Source: an uncultured Lachnospiraceae bacterium
GTDB lineage: Bacteria > Bacillota > Clostridia > Lachnospirales > Lachnospiraceae
DNA: 6,745 nt
Reading direction: 5' to 3'
NCBI GenBank assembly: GCA_902473545.1
Contig: CABRSG010000129.1
Coordinates: 1-6,745 of the forward strand
Part shown: positions 6,728 to 6,745 of the stretch, piece after piece
How the letters are laid out: every line of letters begins with the position of its first letter
Position numbering within the stretch: the first letter of the stretch is position 1
Notes under the pieces: generated by a model
Told to the model about the DNA's origin: nothing
Seen by the model: the letters and a program-made list of their open reading frames with translations, nothing else
The model's database searches: none
Program-made: the position numbers and the translations under genes

Positions 6728-6735
6728 CCTCACCT
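6728..6735 (-). promoter_or_regulatory. Ribosome binding site of the DUF2284 gene
   Basis: AGGTGAGG on the minus strand lies six bases before the ATG at 6721-6719. It covers the alternative GTG at 6733, which itself has no purine-rich site in the visible bases upstream. The promoter of this operon must lie beyond the right edge. Confidence 0.75.
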
Positions 6736-6745
6736 GTTACGGAGG

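Noticed and set aside
6722..6733. GTG at 6733 as the start of the DUF2284 gene.
   Set aside because: It lies within the ribosome binding site of the ATG at 6721 and has no binding site of its own in the visible bases.
1..6745. CRISPR arrays, tRNA or rRNA genes, insertion sequences, phage or toxin-antitoxin genes.
   Set aside because: No regularly spaced repeats, transposase-like proteins, terminal inverted repeats or RNA gene signatures were seen on either strand.

Overview
The window is about 50% G+C. Its gene content (YfhO-family membrane protein, YjjU-type patatin, Icc-like phosphoesterase, a BMP-fold protein with an extra N-terminal domain, DUF2284 protein), its strong Shine-Dalgarno sites and its simple sigma-A-type promoters suggest a Bacillota chromosome, most likely a gut Clostridia/Lachnospiraceae member. 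This assignment is inference from protein style; no rRNA or taxonomic marker is present. There is no tRNA, CRISPR array, insertion sequence or phage signal, and the window looks like ordinary chromosome.

Layout. Bases 1-2405 (minus) hold most of a large YfhO-family multi-spanning membrane protein whose C-terminus runs off the left edge. A 233-base divergent intergenic region (2406-2638) carries a near-consensus promoter for yfhO on the minus strand, a TATAAT box for the next gene on the plus strand, a terminator-like hairpin and a weak palindromic element. Bases 2639-3478 (plus) encode a complete 279-residue patatin-like phospholipase, closed by a strong intrinsic terminator at 3488-3532.

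Three minus-strand genes converge on that terminator. In transcription order they are a 179-residue cysteine-rich DUF2284 protein (6182-6721), a 639-residue protein joining a ParB/sulfiredoxin-like N-terminal half to a BMP/PnrA-type ligand-binding half and lacking any export signal (4246-6165), and a 206-residue metallophosphoesterase (3534-4154). The first two are 16 bases apart and almost certainly share a transcript. The phosphoesterase follows after a 97-base gap without an obvious terminator or promoter and is probably in the same operon.

How the genes may work together. YfhO proteins belong to undecaprenyl-linked cell-envelope glycosylation and the patatin is a probable lipid acyl hydrolase, but the two are only divergent neighbours. 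The most interesting item is the leaderless ParB-like/BMP fusion. A fold that normally captures nucleosides outside the cell appears here to be cytoplasmic and attached to a possible nucleotide-binding or regulatory domain, beside a phosphoesterase and a metal-binding protein. An intracellular nucleoside/nucleotide sensing role is a hypothesis only.
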